Positions 31,990 to 32,466 of a DNA stretch of 32,466 nucleotides are shown one piece after another. The first letter of the stretch is position 1. Every line of letters starts with the position of its first letter. The position numbers and the translations under genes are program-made. Under the pieces are notes generated by a model. It did no database searches. It was not told where the DNA came from and was given only the letters and a program-made list of their open reading frames with translations. Source of the stretch: Puniceicoccales bacterium (lineage in GTDB: Bacteria > Verrucomicrobiota > Verrucomicrobiia > Opitutales > LL51). The stretch lies in contig JAITAG010000024.1 in NCBI GenBank assembly GCA_031284265.1, positions 1 to 32,466 on the forward strand, in the 5' to 3' direction.

Positions 31990-32309
31990 TTTTTAGGCAT
32001 CTGGACTGAAGATTATATTTATCACTGGAAGAGATTATGAAGTTCTAGAAAAGGTGGGATGTTAGTGTTAGGTAATAAAGATGATTTGTAATGGGAATAT
32101 TCAGGGGAGGAGGCCGGCGTCAGGTGGACTGTTCGCTTTTACAGGAAGGATTATTTTGTCGATGGAATAAAGATTTTATCTGTCTTTGTTTCTCCTGTTG
32201 GAAGGGATGGGTTCTGTGGAAAAATTTTGTGTTGGTATTTTAGAATAAAAAATTGACTTTATGAAAAAATATTTTATCCACTAGCACAGTCATAGGGAGA
32301 GATCTTGTC
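31990..32309. other. Gap after the HU gene with a possible gene remnant
   Basis: 320 bases with no intact gene. A frame open from 32091 to 32252 encodes a protein-like stretch with RWTVRFYRKDYFVDGIKILS and ends in a stop, but it has a stop just upstream and no clear start, so it may be a decayed gene. TTGACT at 32253-32258 could be the -35 of a promoter for the next gene. No hairpin terminator is evident after the HU gene. Confidence 0.3.
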
Positions 32310-32466
32310 ATGGGAAAAGTAAATATAAAAAAATCGTCCTGATGTTATCGTTTGGCTTGTCCATCCCGTCGCATTTATATGCGAGTGGGGGGGGAATGCG
32401 GAACAGCAAACTTCAGGGGAAGTAGGTGTTAATGATGAAGCGGTAGCGGGGCTATCCGTCGGAGAT
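32310..32466 (+). pseudogene. Start of a signal-peptide protein gene, frame-broken at two homopolymers, cut by window end
   Basis: ATG at 32310 begins MGKVNIKK, then a stop follows the A7 run (32327-32333). In the next frame the sequence reads KIVLMLSFGLSIPSHLYASGG, a good Sec signal peptide core and cleavage site. After the G8 run (32387-32394) the third frame stays open to the window end (NAEQQTSGEVGVNDEAVAGL). One extra base in each run would restore a single ORF, so this is either sequencing error at homopolymers, phase variation, or a real pseudogene. The mature protein is not recognised. Confidence 0.5.

Overview
This window looks like a host-associated Gram-negative bacterium of the PVC group. 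A Verrucomicrobiota lineage near Opitutae/Puniceicoccales is my best guess and a Chlamydiota-like lineage is the alternative. The reasoning is gene content: LpxI (lipid A without LpxH), a PPi-type phosphofructokinase, Rho with a long disordered N-terminal extension, an HD-type c-di-AMP phosphodiesterase, a GspE/PilB ATPase, MurA, and type III secretion genes scattered among housekeeping genes. Base composition is moderately AT-rich. No tRNA, rRNA or CRISPR array was seen.

Layout. 1-1551: the 3' end of a Rpn/PD-(D/E)XK transposase-type gene and an ABC-2 permease. 1932-5612 (+): rho, rsmA, rpmI, rplT. 5740-6357 (-): a TsaB-like protein whose 3' end carries a tandem duplication. 6520-8127 (+): a YwlE-type arginine phosphatase overlapping rpiB, then a NrdG-type radical SAM activase. 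8398-12314 (+): a YhaM-like exoribonuclease, a large unrecognised Arg-rich protein, and a CysJ-like reductase without its flavodoxin domain. 12319-14969 (-): a type III secretion block with SctQ split into an SpoA1 protein and an SpoA2 protein, a 64-residue ORF between them, and SctR last. 15066-16565 (+): a divergently transcribed GxSxG hydrolase, a good candidate effector. 16633-18575 (-): pfp and rsmG. 18618-24930 (+): mutL, pgpH, lpxI, lolC/E. 24927-28186 (-): a SecD-head-like lipoprotein, a GspE/PilB ATPase and an exported protein-kinase-like protein, probably one operon. 28245-28655: a broken metallo-beta-lactamase-fold gene. 28906-31430 (-): an unknown basic protein, murA, ferritin. 31684-31989 (+): HU/IHF. 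The last 480 bases hold no intact gene; the window ends inside a signal-peptide gene that is broken at two homopolymers.

How the genes work together. rho, rsmA, rpmI/rplT, rsmG, tsaB and the YhaM-like gene serve RNA and translation. lpxI, lolC/E and murA build the envelope. The split-SctQ/SctR block would supply part of a type III apparatus, and the adjacent hydrolase may be one of its substrates. The most unusual signals are the split SctQ with its fresh in-frame repeats, the neighbouring hydrolase, the exported kinase-like protein with N-terminal repeats, and a two-hairpin intergenic element present twice. Recent short tandem duplications recur in at least four genes (tsaB-like, both sctQ pieces, the kinase-like gene), which suggests frequent slippage or repeat expansion in this genome.
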